From Reticulitermes speratus (Eukaryota; Arthropoda; Insecta; Blattodea; Rhinotermitidae): a stretch of DNA of 64,000 nt. Below, piece by piece: positions 10,392 through 21,661 of this stretch (the first letter of the stretch is position 1; each line of letters begins with the position of its first letter). The notes below the pieces were generated by a model that searched no databases, was not told the origin of the DNA, and saw only the letters and a list, made by a program, of their open reading frames with translations. The stretch lies in assembly GCA_021186555.1 (NCBI GenBank), contig JAJKFL010000330.1, forward strand, positions 31,350,944 through 31,414,943, given 5' to 3'. Made by a program: the position numbers and the translations under genes.

Positions 10392-11085
10392 GTCTTGTCG
10401 CTTGTCACTACAATTCGTGCCATAGTTTTCTGACAGCTTACAGCGTCACAGAACACTTAACTATGCATTGTACGATTTTGATAATATGACGAACAGTAAA
10501 CAGATACCGATATTCTGAATGGAATATGAAGCCTGGGTCCTTGAAATGAAGGTCTTCAATGTCCGTTGTGCACTAATGATATTGTCTGTCAGCGAGCCAC
10601 GACCGTGTCCACAGCGCATGACACACAGCCATAGTCTTATACAATAGTGTTGTCCTTCATCAAGGAACAGTTGCGGGAATGGTGTACACTGGCTAGAAAA
10701 AATTCGGGACCCATTTGTGTAACAGTCGATCGAAATGAACTGTGGGAATTTATATGTAATTGTAAATGGGTCTTTCATATGACAGACCAAAAATATATAC
10801 GCGCTAACCTCAACACTGAGGTCTGAGGAAGTGTATATGCCATCTAATTTAATGCTGCCATCTAGAGGTGCTATCGTAAGTATCCTAGATGTTCATTTGT
10901 TTTCTGTGGAAACCAAACAACCAATGAAAGCCTTGTGACGTCACTCACATTCGAAACTGTATTGTAACCGTGGAAAGCCTGGTGACGCCACCCACAAACG
11001 AAGCTAGACAATTAATCGTGTTGCAAACAGTAGTAGAGAGGAAGGTATACGGTTTAAGTTCGAATCTCGATCGGTTTACCGTTTA
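10392..11085. other. Unassigned interval with one short direct repeat
   Basis: A phrase GGAAA(G/C)CC..GTGACG(T/C)CAC..CACA is repeated at about 10905-10955 and 10970-11010, and CACCCACAAACGAAGCT recurs at about 18069. No gene recognised. Confidence 0.4.
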
Positions 11086-11086
11086 T

Positions 11087-11240
11087 CCCAGGGGTGCACA
11101 AATCCCGGGCGACTGAATTTTGTACGATGGAGCCAGATATTTGTTTGTCCTTAGTATGGAACTTGCTTCGTCACCCTTTTGGCACCTAAGAGTTTGAGGT
11201 GGTTCTTAGATTTTTTTAAAACTTTGTGTATCCATGGTTT
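11087..11240. mobile_element. MITE (AGGGGTGCACAAAT ends), decayed copy
   Basis: Starts CAGGGGTGCACAAATCCCGG and is collinear with 28726-28882 (GAACTTGCTTC, CACCCTT.TGGC, TTTGAGGTG). The right end is eroded to TTTGTGTATCCATGG. Confidence 0.65.
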
Positions 11241-11834
11241 ATCCTAACGACGTTGCTGCTGATTTTCCTCAGTCTGCCCAGGAAAATCCCTTGAAACAAC
11301 GGCGACCATTCGGTTTCAGTTTGTTACCCGCTCACCATTAATAGTAACTAGGGGTTGATAATATTCTTCAAGCGTCATTCGCAAGCATGCAGATTCGCTC
11401 CTTACACATGTCTCCATTTTTCCTCCTGGAAAAATCAAACAGTAGTGCCACCACCAAAACAAAAATCGTCACTCGATGGCCCTATTTGTTTAGCTAAGAA
11501 CACATTTCCAGTGTGTTAACTTACTGTAAACATATTTTGGGGTTGGTTTTTACGTACTTCCTAAAGACAACCAAACACTGAGATTGATTTAGAAAAAAAC
11601 ACTTCAGGAAGTAAGAACTGCGCGGTAACATTATGTATCATGGTGCCTGCACTGATGACACACTGAATCATTTTAGTAACACAGGAAAATCATTTTGCAG
11701 GTGCAACTTCTTGTGAGTGGACGTAAATTGGAAAAAAGGTCATATTCCATCCAACAAAATACATGGTAAATAATAGCCTGCTGGTAGAAAAAAATTAATT
11801 TCCGGTAAGAAAATGCAGTTACAATTCATTTATT

Positions 11835-12195
11835 TTCTGGTCACCCTAACTCCTTGGAGCAGAGTCTTCCTTGAGAAGCTACTACTTCCTCAATTAGTCA
11901 ATAAATTCGCGGAATTTTACGGAACCCGCAGGTTCCTTATCATGTATACAAGAGCCCGCCGCTTGCCCCTGTCCTGAGCCAGATCAATCCAGTTCCCGTC
12001 CTCCCACCCTATCTGCCTAGTTCAACAGCATCATCCCATCTGAGTGTAGGTATTGAAAGTGGACTCTTTCCTTCAGGTTTCCCCACCAAAATTCTATATG
12101 CATTTCTCTTATATCCCATATGTGCCACATGCCACCCATATCTTCTCCATGATTTGATCACCCGAATGATATTTGATTAGGTCCCGTGATTTTTT
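11835..12195 (-). pseudogene. Non-LTR retrotransposon 3' end, family 1
   Basis: Same tail as 4640-5405 and 33662: GAGAAGCTACTACTTCCTCA, TTTTACGGAACCCGCAGGTT, AAGAGCCCGCC, CTGTCCTGAGCCAGATCAAT. Farther on is the reverse of the VGHMAHMG-type coding end. Truncated at both sides. Confidence 0.75.
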
Positions 12196-12334
12196 AAGAA
12201 ACAAGCTCCGACAGTTAACGTTAAATTAATCCAGACACGAATATTTGGCGAATTAACGTAAAAAGAGAAAATGTAGGATAATTCACGTTCTTTGCAAGAA
12301 CTGAAAGAAAATATTCGAAGAGAAACTGTCAGTA

Positions 12335-12550
12335 TCTAGGGGGTCCGGGGTTCGAACCCCAGTGGGGCGAGATTTTCCGGACCCATCCAGACCGGCCCCG
12401 AAGCCCACCCCGCCTCCTGTACAATAGGTACCTGGTCTCTTTACCGGGGGTAAAGCGGCCGGGACTTGGCACTGACCACCCAGGCCCCTTCTAGCGTCGG
12501 GGTTCGAGTATGGGTAGAGCTATACCTCTACCTCGTCTCTGTGCTTGCTT
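12335..12550 (+). repeat. SINE-A, 5'-truncated
   Basis: Begins within the tRNA-like head (GGGGTTCGAACCCC B box), then the family body: CCTCCTGTACAATAGGTACC, GGGGGTAAAGCGGCCGGG, and a tail GAGCTATACCTCTAC. It lies just before the 52-bp minisatellite upstream of glycosyltransferase 1. Confidence 0.8.
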
Positions 12551-12760
12551 GGCATGTAAAGGGAGAGAGCTTGTACCTTCTTAACTGTCGGTACTTCAAG
12601 GTGACAGCCTCGCCGTGTGCCCCGAAATAGTTTCACAAGGTGTGAGGTCTGCTTAGAGACTGTTCCATGAAATAATGTGCGCTGAATTGCAGCGGAAATA
12701 CTGACTATAACTGCCGGCGGATGCAGGCTTTGTATGCGATAAAGCTGCCACAACAGCTGC

Positions 12761-13661
12761 CCGTGCAGAGACAGGTGTTTGGTGAGACAGTGGACATGAC
12801 TAACACGTTATGCCGTGCAGAGGACAGGTGTTGGTGAGACAGTGGACATGACTAACACGTTATGCCGTGCAGAGGACAGGTGTTGGTGAGACAGTGGACA
12901 TGACTAACACGTTATGCTGTGCAGAGGACAGGTGTTGGTGAGACAGTGGACATGACTAACACGTTATGCCGTGCAGAGGACAGGTGTTGGTGAGACAGTG
13001 GACATGACTAACACGTTATGCTGTGCAGAGGACAGGTGTTGGTGAGACAGTGGACATGACGAACACGTTATGCCGTGCAGAGGACAGGTGTTGGTGAGAC
13101 AGTGGACATGACGAACACGTTATGGCGGTTGGGTGTTATGCGTGCAGAGGACAGGTGTTGGTGAGACAGTGGACATGACTAACACGTTATGCTGTGCAGA
13201 GGACAGGTGTTGGTGAGACAGTGGACATGACGAACACGTTATGCCGTGCAGAGGACAGGTGTTGGTGAGACAGTGGACATGACTAACACGTTATGCCGTG
13301 CAGAGGACAGGTGTTGGTGAGACAGTGGAAATGACTAACACGTTATGCCGTGCAGAGGACAGGTGTTGGTGAGACAGTGGACATGACTAACACGTTATGC
13401 CGTGCAGAGGACAGGTGTTGGTGAGACAGTGGACATGACTAACACGTTATGCCGTGCAGAGGACAGGTGTTGGTGAGACAGTGGACATGACTAACACGTT
13501 ATGCCGTGCAGAGGACAGGTGTTGGTGAGACAGTGGACATGACTAACACGTTATGCCGTGCAGAGGACAGGTGTTGGTGAGACAGTGGACATGACTAACA
13601 CGTTATGCCGTGCAGAGGACAGGTGTTGGTGAGACAGTGGACATGACTAACACGTTATGCC
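12761..13661. repeat. 52-bp minisatellite, about 17 copies
   Basis: The unit contains GTGCAGAGGACAGGTGTTGG and TGAGACAGTGGACATGAC and repeats every 52 bp with few differences. One unit near 13124 carries a 17-bp insertion. The array ends 150 bp before the splice acceptor of glycosyltransferase 1, so it lies in that gene's presumed 5' intron or promoter. Confidence 0.95.
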
Positions 13662-13796
13662 CGATATCCTTTTGCACGGTTTTCGAGATGATGAAAGGGA
13701 GCGATAGCGTCAGAATTGTTACACTATTCTCACATTTCCTAACTTGTTTTACTATCATATCTGATCAGGTTCTGAGCCACTTATGATCCTCTGGTT

Positions 13797-13811
13797 GTTT
13801 CCTTCTTCAGG
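13797..13811 (+). other. Splice acceptor before glycosyltransferase 1
   Basis: A pyrimidine-rich run (GTTTCCTTCTTCAG) ends in AG at 13809-13810, 12 bases before the start codon. The paralogue has the same arrangement, which supports an untranslated 5' exon upstream in both genes. Confidence 0.65.
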
Positions 13812-13822
13812 GCCCGTGCAGT

Positions 13823-14788
13823 ATGTCGATGTGGAGGGTTCACATGCGAGTCCGCGCTGCAGCTATCCTCCTCGGACTAGGAATCCTGCTACTGGGAGTC
13901 ATTTTCTGGGGCTCAAGAGAAAAACCACAACCACGTTTACCGTACCGACCAGCACTGTTCAACATTGTAAAAGACAGTCGTTTCGTGGGATTCAATAATG
14001 AGACGGGAACTACAAATCACGAATACATTATTCCGAATATTGTCCACTTTTTATTCTTCGAAGAAAGTCGCATATCCTACGTAGCTGCTGTGTGCGTTTT
14101 GGCAGCTTTCAAGAACCAGCATCCTCAGAAAATACTGTTTCATACAGACGTTGATCAGTTCAGTGGGCCTCACTGGGAGAAACTGAAGAACACACCAGGC
14201 CTGGTCATAGAAGTTCATAAAGTTAAGATGCCAAAAGAGATTTTTGGACAGAAGATAAATCATGTATGGCATGCTGGCGATATTACACGAATAAGAATCC
14301 TGATGGAACACGGCGGTATATTTTTGGATAATGATTCGTACTTGGTGAGGAGCCTGGATTGTTTCAGAAAATACGAAATGGCATTGGGGTTAGATGAGAA
14401 TAATTACATAGGCACCCAGGTTTTGGTTGCTCATAAGGATGCACGTTTCCTCCGTCTGTGGCTTGAAACGTACAGAGAATACTATCCCGATCTATGGTAT
14501 TTCAATGCAGGTCAGAAACCTGCCCTTGAAATTCTGTTATACAAACCAGAGCTGGTCCATAGCGTCAGGACGTTATTTGGAGTTCATGATCTGTCTCGGG
14601 AACTCTACCGTCAACGTAATTGGAAGGAGTGGCGCAATTATTACGCAGTACATCTCCTAATTAGGCACAGGCATTATCTGGACAGTTGGTGGAATTATTA
14701 CTGGTGGCCCGAATTAAATGAGACGAATATACATAATTATCCGATGACATTTGGTGAAATGGCCCGGGATGTTTATGATCCAAGCTGA
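13823..14788 (+). CDS. Type II membrane glycosyltransferase, DXD (Gly_transf_sug-like), paralogue 1
   Basis: Encodes 321 residues. A short basic N-terminus is followed by one hydrophobic helix (residues about 11-29), predicting a Golgi or ER type II membrane protein with a luminal catalytic domain. The domain has PNIVHFLFF (71-79), HAGDITRIRILMEHGG (150-165) and the DXD-type FLDND with Asp169 and Asp171, which in this GT-A fold binds metal and nucleotide sugar. GTQVLVAHKDARFLRLWLETY and YAVHLLIRHR follow. N59-E-T and N299-E-T are possible glycosylation sites. This is the family of alpha-1,4-GlcNAc and galactosyl transferases; donor and acceptor cannot be read from sequence. The first ATG in the exon was chosen; the context is weak and MWRV at 13829 is an alternative. 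About two thirds identical to 54531-55520. No frame damage. Confidence 0.9.
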   Translation: MSMWRVHMRVRAAAILLGLGILLLGVIFWGSREKPQPRLPYRPALFNIVKDSRFVGFNNETGTTNHEYIIPNIVHFLFFEESRISYVAAVCVLAAFKNQHPQKILFHTDVDQFSGPHWEKLKNTPGLVIEVHKVKMPKEIFGQKINHVWHAGDITRIRILMEHGGIFLDNDSYLVRSLDCFRKYEMALGLDENNYIGTQVLVAHKDARFLRLWLETYREYYPDLWYFNAGQKPALEILLYKPELVHSVRTLFGVHDLSRELYRQRNWKEWRNYYAVHLLIRHRHYLDSWWNYYWWPELNETNIHNYPMTFGEMARDVYDPS

Positions 14789-15019
14789 CAAAGATCGTGT
14801 GTTAAAGATGAAATTACATATTTAATGTAATTCTACGCCTCTGAACATAACAAAAGTGACCCATCGCCTATAGATGACCGTTAACAACCCCCAGCCCTCG
14901 ACAAAGGACAGTGAACATTAAATGTTAATTTCTTTATTTGAAAGAAATAATGTAGTAAATTGTACATTAACAATCGAAATCAGTGTTTACTGTCAGCATT
15001 CCATCATTACACGTCAGTC

Positions 15020-15025
15020 AATAAA
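15020..15025 (+). terminator. Probable poly(A) signal of glycosyltransferase 1
   Basis: AATAAA lies 232 bases after the stop codon, upstream of the first SINE beyond the gene. It is the first good signal after 14788. Confidence 0.55.
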
Positions 15026-15051
15026 GGTACTGTTAAAGTTGTCTCTTTGTT

Positions 15052-15295
15052 CGGCATGAAGGCGTATGGAGGAGTTGTGGTATTACTCCACGGATTCATA
15101 ACCTCGGAAGATGGAGGTGAGTGGGTTATCTGAACCTGTTCGCCTTATACCCGGGGAAAGAGCCCTCAGTATGTTCTGAATAGGAGGCTGGATGGGCCGC
15201 ACAGCCGATCTGGACAATTTGAAGAACAGAAAATCTGTTACCCCTCCGGTATTGCAAATCATGATTCCTCAATAGCCCAGCCGGTAGCCTAGTAA
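15052..15295 (-). repeat. SINE-A, decayed
   Basis: In reverse orientation the order is right: GCATGAAGGCGTATGGAGGAG, CCTCGGAAGATGGAGGTGAG, a GGGGAAAGAGCC block, TAGGAGGCTGGATGGGCC, and a tRNA-like head eroded near 15285. Confidence 0.75.
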
Positions 15296-15785
15296 ATATC
15301 AATAATTTTCATAACCATGAAAGCGGGAATTTGAAGGTTTTATGCTTGTATTTTAATAGACAAGTTCTTCACGGTGTCGGACACGAAGTCTTTCCTCCCT
15401 TTTTTCACTTAACAGCGCCGATAGATACGGAATTTTCAAACTGTGACGCTGCAAACATGCTTGTAAAGGTGATGAAGCCTTAATTACAGCATGCCCCTTT
15501 TATCGTGTCCCCGAGCACGGCAGCTTCTCCGTATAGAATGCCTCCATCCGCGGGGACATCCCGTGACAACTGCCGTGCTCATCATGGATACGATAAATGA
15601 GACATCCTGTAGTTCAGCGTATGCGCCAGGGCTTACTCAGCTTCGTATAATGAAAACCCTGTACTTAAAATTTCAGCAAAGGGCAGTAAAATAGTGAACT
15701 GTTGTTGCATGCGTACGTTACACCTGACAGTCTTATGCGTTAGTTGAATAAAGATGTCCACATTCATTTATATTACAAATACATT

Positions 15786-16540
15786 CATTCATTCTGTAGT
15801 CTGTCTTACGACAAGTCCGTAGCCTCTTCCAAAGCGAGTTCTCCACAGAATGCGATCTAGTGCTTCCTCTTTAAATTCCCAGTATCCTCTCGCTTCCTTA
15901 AGGTCATCCAGTAGCTGCTTACGTCTTCTTCCTCTTCTACCCGTAACTTCTATCCTTCACTGTATCCTTCCTTCAATCACGTGTTTTAGAAGGCAGTTCC
16001 TACGCAAGATGTGACCAATCCAGTTAGCCTTTCTTCTTTTTATTGTATGTACGATATTCCTCTCCTCCTTGACTCTGTGTAATACTTCTTCATTTTTCAC
16101 ACGATCGGTCCAACTGATCTTCTCCATTCTTCTCCAGCACCACATTTCAAAACTTTCCAGATACTTCTGATCTACTTTCCGAAGTGTCCACGTTTCAGCA
16201 CCACACAAAGCTATGCTCCAAATGTAACACTTTACTAGTTTTCTTACTTAAATTTGAGTCGAATTTGCTGGTGAATAGAGTCTTCTTGTTGAATGCTGCT
16301 TTTGCCATGGCAATCCTCCATTTAATTTCACGTGTACACCTTGCATCATTTGTTATCATAGTTGATATATTCCACATTCTCAAATTGCTTTTGGTCTATC
16401 ATAATCTGTATTGGGTATGGTTGCCTTGAGATTCTCATTACTTTAGTTGTTCCCACATTCATTTCCATTACGTAGCTTGTTCCAAGTTCAATCTGTCTAC
16501 CAATTATGCCCTGTAGCACCGTTCTTTCCTTAGCATGTCG
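15786..16540 (-). pseudogene. Non-LTR retrotransposon C-terminal region, family 2
   Basis: Reading back from about 16540: RTVLQGIIGRQIELG, MNVGTTKVMRISRQPYPIQI, MITNDARCTREIKWRIAMAKAAF, GAETWTLRKVDQKYLESFEMW, WTDRVKNEEVLHRVKEER, RRKANWIGHILRRNCLLKHVIEG, then a TGA and GRRGRRRKQLLDDLKEARGYW...TRFGRGYG. This is the region after the reverse-transcriptase palm of a LINE distinct from family 1. Several frameshifts and one stop disable it; the catalytic RT segment is absent. Confidence 0.88.
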
Positions 16541-16942
16541 CTAAAATCGACGACTCTCTATTGCGGTTGTGTGTGACGTGGATACGTCGGATTAGTAAAC
16601 TCGCGGATATGCATGTGAATTGTCCTTTGCAGTGTAAGAATGAACCTGCTGTAATGGAAACACGAACATTGATTTTCAGCTTGACGTTGTTTGTAACTCA
16701 CAGGGCACGCGAATAGCTCATTTATAAAGCGTCATAATGAAAAAGCAATTTCACTGCTGATCCGTTTTTAATGTTCCGATCGAAGCACCAACAAAGCAAA
16801 AAGGGCGGCTCCTTCCCAAAGGGTAGAATCAATCCCAGAACATAGCTGTCAAATCTCACAATTTAAACCTAAGCTTTTAGTTTCCACATACCATTCTATG
16901 TTTTCGGAAGTATAAACCAAAGAGAAAAGTTTCCTGGTGATG

Positions 16943-17745
16943 AGATCTGCGCTGTTGTGGGATTTTACGCAACCTAGAATAGTAGTTTCGTACCGACGTT
17001 TCGGGACAACCCATCGGTCCTATCTTCAAGGATCTAGCAGTCCAAGTACCCTCTTGGGATTTTATGCAGGGTAGAATGGTAGTTTCGTACCGACGTTTCG
17101 GGACAACCCATCGGTCCTATCTTCAAGGATCTAGCAGTCCAAGTACCCTCTTGGCATTTTATGCAGGGTAGAATGGTAGTTTCGTACCGACGTTTCGGGA
17201 CAACCCATCGGTCCTATCTTCAAGGATCTAGCAGTCCAAGTACCCTCTTGGGATTTTATGCAGGATAGAATGGTAGTTTCGTACCGACGTTTCGTGACAA
17301 CCTATCGGTCCTATCTTCAAGGATCTAGCAGTTCAAGTACCCTCTTGGGATTTTATGCAGGGTAGAATGGTAGTTTAGTACCGACGTTTCGGGACAACCC
17401 ATCGGTCCTATCTTCAAGGATCTAGCAGTCCAAGCACCCTATTGGGATTTTATGCAGGGTAGAATGGTAGTTTCTTACCGACGTTTCGGGACAACCCATC
17501 GGTCCTATCTTCAAGGATCAAGCAGTCCAACTACCCTCTTGGGATTTTATGCAGGGTAGAATGGTAGTTTCGTGCCGACGTTTCGTGACAACCTATTGGT
17601 CCCGTCTTCAAGGGACAAGCACTCCAATTGTTTGACCCTTGAAGATGGGACCAATAGGTTGTTCCGAAACGTCGGCACGACACTAACATTCTACACTGTG
17701 TAACATTTCAAAAGACAGCAGATCTCATTTGCATCGCGGTGGAAG
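16943..17745. mobile_element. Second tandem array of hammerhead-like monomers (97-bp period)
   Basis: GTACCGACGTTTCGGGACAA recurs at 16990, 17087, 17184, 17281, 17378, 17475 and 17572, exactly 97 bp apart, all with the ribozyme sense on the minus strand. One monomer in the opposite sense follows (about 17630-17700). The left end GAGATCTGCGCTGTTGTGGG and right end ...GACAGCAGATCTCAT are inverted. CGCGGTGGAAGCCTGAAATC follows at about 17735. Each monomer keeps CUUGAAGA, UGUCCCGAAACGUC or a close variant. Same family as 9571-10391, but with different internal sequence and length. Confidence 0.8.
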
Positions 17746-17759
17746 CCTGAAATCATTTC

Positions 17760-18570
17760 TTGATGATGTTGATTCCTTTCCAACCTTATTTATAGTTAAT
17801 TCTTTCTTCGCGGTACATGTGTGATGTAAGTTACTAACCGTAGCAAGGGAGAAGCTAGTTTATCTCCCATTACCCCGAATTTGGTAACCAGTATTCCCGT
17901 TCTGATTAATTTAGTGACAAAGTTTTCATAAACAGCTGACTGCTAATATTATATTGGACACGGCCTCGTCATATGACGTGGTAACAATGTTCACGCGTTA
18001 ATCCACGGCATCTTTCATCACATGAAAAAAAAAATCGATCTCAACTTCTTGTTTCCCGGTTGTGACGACACCCACAAACGAAGCTCTGTCGTAACTACGC
18101 AGTGCTGTGTTCTGGTGGTAACTGAATTATTCATTTGGCTTTCGTGGCCGCCACACCCACAAATTACTGTCGTAACATTGGACACCCGGTAACCATCACA
18201 ACCCGGTTGTTATTCAGTGTGACTTATTCACAGCAACTACATTATACAGGGTCATTATTTTATCTGACAGATGTCGTTTGTCACTTCCTGTCACCTGACT
18301 TATCGTATTAACGTAGCCCACTCAGCCTATAAGGTAGATAATGTATATAGTCCTCAAATGTAACTCGTAACAGTTTAAACTCCAATGATATTATTTCTTG
18401 CACTTTACATTCTTCGTCTGTATTCTGACAGGAATGTCAGTGATGTTCGTAACAACTGACCAACTTACGCCCCATTCATCGCATTGAACCACTGCGTGAA
18501 GAGAAAAGTAAAAAAACGCTCAAAGGCCGTTGTCATAAATCGGCATCAGCTGGCGCACGCTTTTATCGCT
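17760..18570. other. Unassigned interval
   Basis: ACAGGGTCATTATTTTATCTG at 18246 followed by CACTTCCTGTC resembles the end of the MITE at 21078-21228 and may be a solo end. Otherwise nothing recognised. Confidence 0.35.
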
Positions 18571-18573
18571 CTG

Positions 18574-18787
18574 CAGTGGCGTAACTAGGTTTTTTTTTGG
18601 GGGCGCCCGTAACCGATATCCCGAACTGAAAAAGAAATCCAATTTATTTATTGCGCGTCCTTTTATTTGGCTCAGTAATTTTCAATTTGTTGAGTCCAGA
18701 AAATCAAATTTTGTCAGAATATTTATTTTGCCGCCCGGGGCGGCCGCATCGCTCACTATCTCCCCCTCCCCCTGAGCCACGCCACTG
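18574..18787. mobile_element. MITE with CAGTGGCG...CGCCACTG ends
   Basis: CAGTGGCGTAACTAGG at the left and CCTGAGCCACGCCACTG at the right are terminal inverted repeats. The 214-bp interior has a CCCGGGGCGGCCGC motif and no reading frame. No clean target duplication is visible. Confidence 0.65.
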
Positions 18788-18789
18788 TT

Positions 18790-19265
18790 ACTACGCAGCT
18801 GTTTAAGACGACAACGGTACGTCTGTCCATGTTGGTGACCTCACATACCCATCGTCGTTGTGATGTTCGTGCCACTCACAGTATACCTACCATGACGATA
18901 AAGACGAAACAATAATTGCTGCCGGTGCTTGTCTGAATGCCAGCCTGTGTTACGCCAACACGCAGCAAGGGCTGCTGCTCTCTGTCGCTTAACACTGGAA
19001 TGACCGTTTCTGTTTCGGCGAGCTGTTCGTGGCTGCTGGCGTTGTTTGGAGAGTTGTGCGATAGTTACCACTGCAGAGAATATGTTCTACAAGCTTCAAC
19101 TAGCTGTCACTGCGCATTGTGTAGAATTAACGTGTTGATGTCATTGAAACAGGTGAAATACAGAACATATCGCTTAGGTTTCATCATCAAATGACAGCAA
19201 AACACGTATTTGAAGGTGAGTCACAAAAGAATGCGTTTGAAATAGTGTTACTATAGCTGGGTGGA
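18790..19265. other. Unassigned interval
   Basis: Overlapping short frames on both strands with no recognisable product. Confidence 0.35.
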
Positions 19266-19269
19266 AGAC

Positions 19270-19575
19270 ATTCAGATGAACTGGGACTAAACGTTAAGTG
19301 ATGGTACTCGGACCACGGGTCAAATGTAAGTGATGATACTAAGAACAAAGATGAAACGTAAAGCGATTACAGAGTAACAAGAACTAAAGGTAAGTGATAG
19401 CATGACAACCGGATAGGACTCAACCTTAAGTTATGACACACGTACAAGCCAGGATCAAACATGACGACGATGACAGACCAACTAGGATCAGACGTCGTGG
19501 CACTCAAACAGGGATCAACCATAAGTGATGACACAGACACTAACAAGGATGAAATGTAAGTGATGGCTTATAGAC
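19270..19575. repeat. Degenerate tandem repeat (GTAAGTGATG)
   Basis: A loose unit of about 40-50 bp recurs six to seven times: (A)AA(C/T)GTAAGTGATG(A/G), followed by TAC..GAACAA(G/C)GATGAA-like words. Old, diverged minisatellite. Confidence 0.55.
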
Positions 19576-19579
19576 CAAT

Positions 19580-20490
19580 AATAATCAGATTCTGAAGCGT
19601 AGTAAGCAGAGACTGAATTGTAGAATCTGTAAGCATAAATGCTGACTGTGTCACAAATAGTTTAACAAAGCTCAAAGCCACAAAATCATACAGATAATAT
19701 GACATGAGTACAAAAATGTAGTCGGCATTACTCACGTTCTTGTTGAAATTAATAATCTTACAATTGTTTTTAATCAGGTTATTGCATTATTAATAGTTGT
19801 AGTCGTTTGATTTAATCGAGGTATCCCCAGTTTTCCGTTTATCTAGTCTTGCAAACCGTGATGTCAGCCTGCAGTTTTTTTTTTTTTTTGTATATTCAGG
19901 TTTTCAATGCATTTGAATCTCTGCGGAGCGTCTATTTTAATCGTTTTGTCCGTCCGTCTGCACATATAAACAAGTTGAGAACTACTGGACAGATCTTAAT
20001 CAAATTTGTTACTGGAGCAATTTACAAAAACTTCTTAAGTCATATCAGTTTGGGTCAAAATCTGACAGACATGAATGACGTTTTACACCAAGACGATACT
20101 CATTTCTGCCCGCATCACCAGCATTAACTCGCCAAATATTTACAATACCGAAAAATGTTTCACACAATAGTTGTAGAGAAGAACAAAACACGTATTTCAT
20201 TTCCGATACATTTTTGACCGCAAGTTTGACGGTTTCCGGTGTGCGTAATTAAAGAAACTGGGCGCTGTGCGTACCTTTCCGCATGAACTTATTTGAAACA
20301 ATCGATATGAACGAACGTATGCCAAACGATCGTTCCTCGCGATAAACAAAAGAAAGCGACCGCGCCGTAGCTGCAGGGACCGTACGATACAAATTTGTTG
20401 GGGAAAATGGCTGTAATTGCATGCGGAACCGATTTCTGCCTCCTGGTTAAAAGTAACGCATCTTTGTTGAGGTTTTATACCTTTTTACTG
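19580..20490. other. Unassigned interval
   Basis: A long T tract at 19876 and a stretch near 19935-20020 (CGTCCGTCTGCACATATA, GGACAGATCTTAATCAAATT) vaguely recall the 400-bp repeat family at 52195, but too weakly to annotate. Confidence 0.3.
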
Positions 20491-20496
20491 TTTACT

Positions 20497-20883
20497 TCCT
20501 GTCGCTCCTTGCGGACCATAGGGCCTCCTTTCAGAGGTTTCTTGATCTGGAGGTGTGCATTCCGTAGTGAGTGACCAGTCCACTGACTGCACAATTTCTA
20601 CTCATCCTGATATGACTGCCAGAGCCATCTAGCAGTCAATCAGGAGACTTGGGTGAGAAATGACCGCTGAATTTTGCTTACGAAACATCTCAATTCATGC
20701 CCGTAAGGTTCTTTTACTTGCCGTAAATCTACGACATGGGACCGACGGCTTTACTTCCCCTCCGAAGGAAGTTATGCTACGGATTTTTATCACCCTTTAA
20801 AAACCCATCGACCTCGGCCGGGATCGAACCCGCGAACCTTGGGTCCAGTGGCGATCACGCTAACCACTAGTCCACCGAGGACG
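20497..20883 (-). repeat. SINE-E, full-length copy
   Basis: The minus strand opens with a complete tRNA-like head: CCTCGGTGGACTAGTGGTTA (A-box region) to GGGTTCGATCCCGGCCGAGG, with a closed acceptor stem CCTCGG/CCGAGG. The body contains AAAAATCCGTAGCATAACTT and GGAGGGGAAGTAAAGCCGTC. It shares the layout of 376-765. The head alone could be mistaken for a tRNA gene. Confidence 0.82.
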
Positions 20884-21077
20884 ACTTTATACATGTTAAA
20901 TATGACTTATTTTTAAGCATGTTATTACACTTTCTTGTATATGAACGAAAGAGACAACGTGATTAGAGAGTGATGAGTGTTAGCAGTCGTAGCCGTGGCA
21001 TTACTAACGGGGTGTGTCGAGTAATTGCTGTAGTACGTTGTAATATCTGAAGAACAGCTGTGACCAGTTGCACAGGA

Positions 21078-21228
21078 CCCGTATTTCATCTGAAAAATAT
21101 CGTTTGACACTTCCTGTCGGCTCGCTTATCGTAATAACGTTGCCTACTTAACCGACTGCCCACACGCACGGCGGAATAGAGGTGGGAAATAACAAACGAT
21201 ATTTGCCAGATAAAATGAAGACCCTGTA
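21078..21228. mobile_element. Short MITE (ATTTTATCTG ends)
   Basis: Left end TATTTCATCTGAAAAATATCGTTTG mirrors right end CAAACGATATTTGCCAGATAAAA with ACCC/GGGT beyond. A related half-site is at 18246. No frame inside. Confidence 0.55.
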
Positions 21229-21261
21229 GGTAGGGTGGTTGAGCATGTCACAAGGTAATGG

Positions 21262-21460
21262 ATGAGATTAAATAAAATCTTCTGGGATGTTACGTCGTGT
21301 CGGTTATTGAATACTTACCGACGCTGGACAGGACTTCTTGACACTGAAGATGAAGGCATTACGATCCTTCTTAAACGTCGGTTTAATTATTTACCAATCG
21401 ACACTGCGTAACATCTCAGAAGGCTGGAATCTTCAGCAACACCGCTGTGAGAACCTCAGA
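21262..21460. mobile_element. Old group-2 ribozyme element
   Basis: A fold-back of the family ends TCTTCTGGGATGTTACG...CGTAACATCTCAGAAG. Its ribozyme region has an uninterrupted CUGAAGA (21347-21353), stem II GAAGG...CCUUC and ACGUCGGUUUAAUU, but the GAAA is changed to UUAA. Confidence 0.6.
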
Positions 21461-21661
21461 TCTCAAAGGGCACTGGGGTTTCCTGCAACAGACGTTATAT
21501 ACAGCTGAAACCTCTGCCCTATCTATCTTTGATCTACCATATAGGCCGACTGTGTTAAAATAGTTATTTAGAATTTGATTATTCATATTTTCAAATTAAT
21601 GTTTTGACGAATACTATTTTTTGTTTCCTTTATTCTTTAGCTCTCACTAAAATATAAAAAA

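Noticed and set aside
16990..17600. Regular 97-bp repeats resembling a CRISPR array
   Set aside because: The whole unit is conserved, including the would-be spacers, no cas genes are near, and the DNA is eukaryotic.
20800..20883. Possible functional tRNA gene on the minus strand
   Set aside because: The cloverleaf-like head is continuous with a SINE-E body shared with 376-765, so it is a SINE promoter rather than a tRNA gene.
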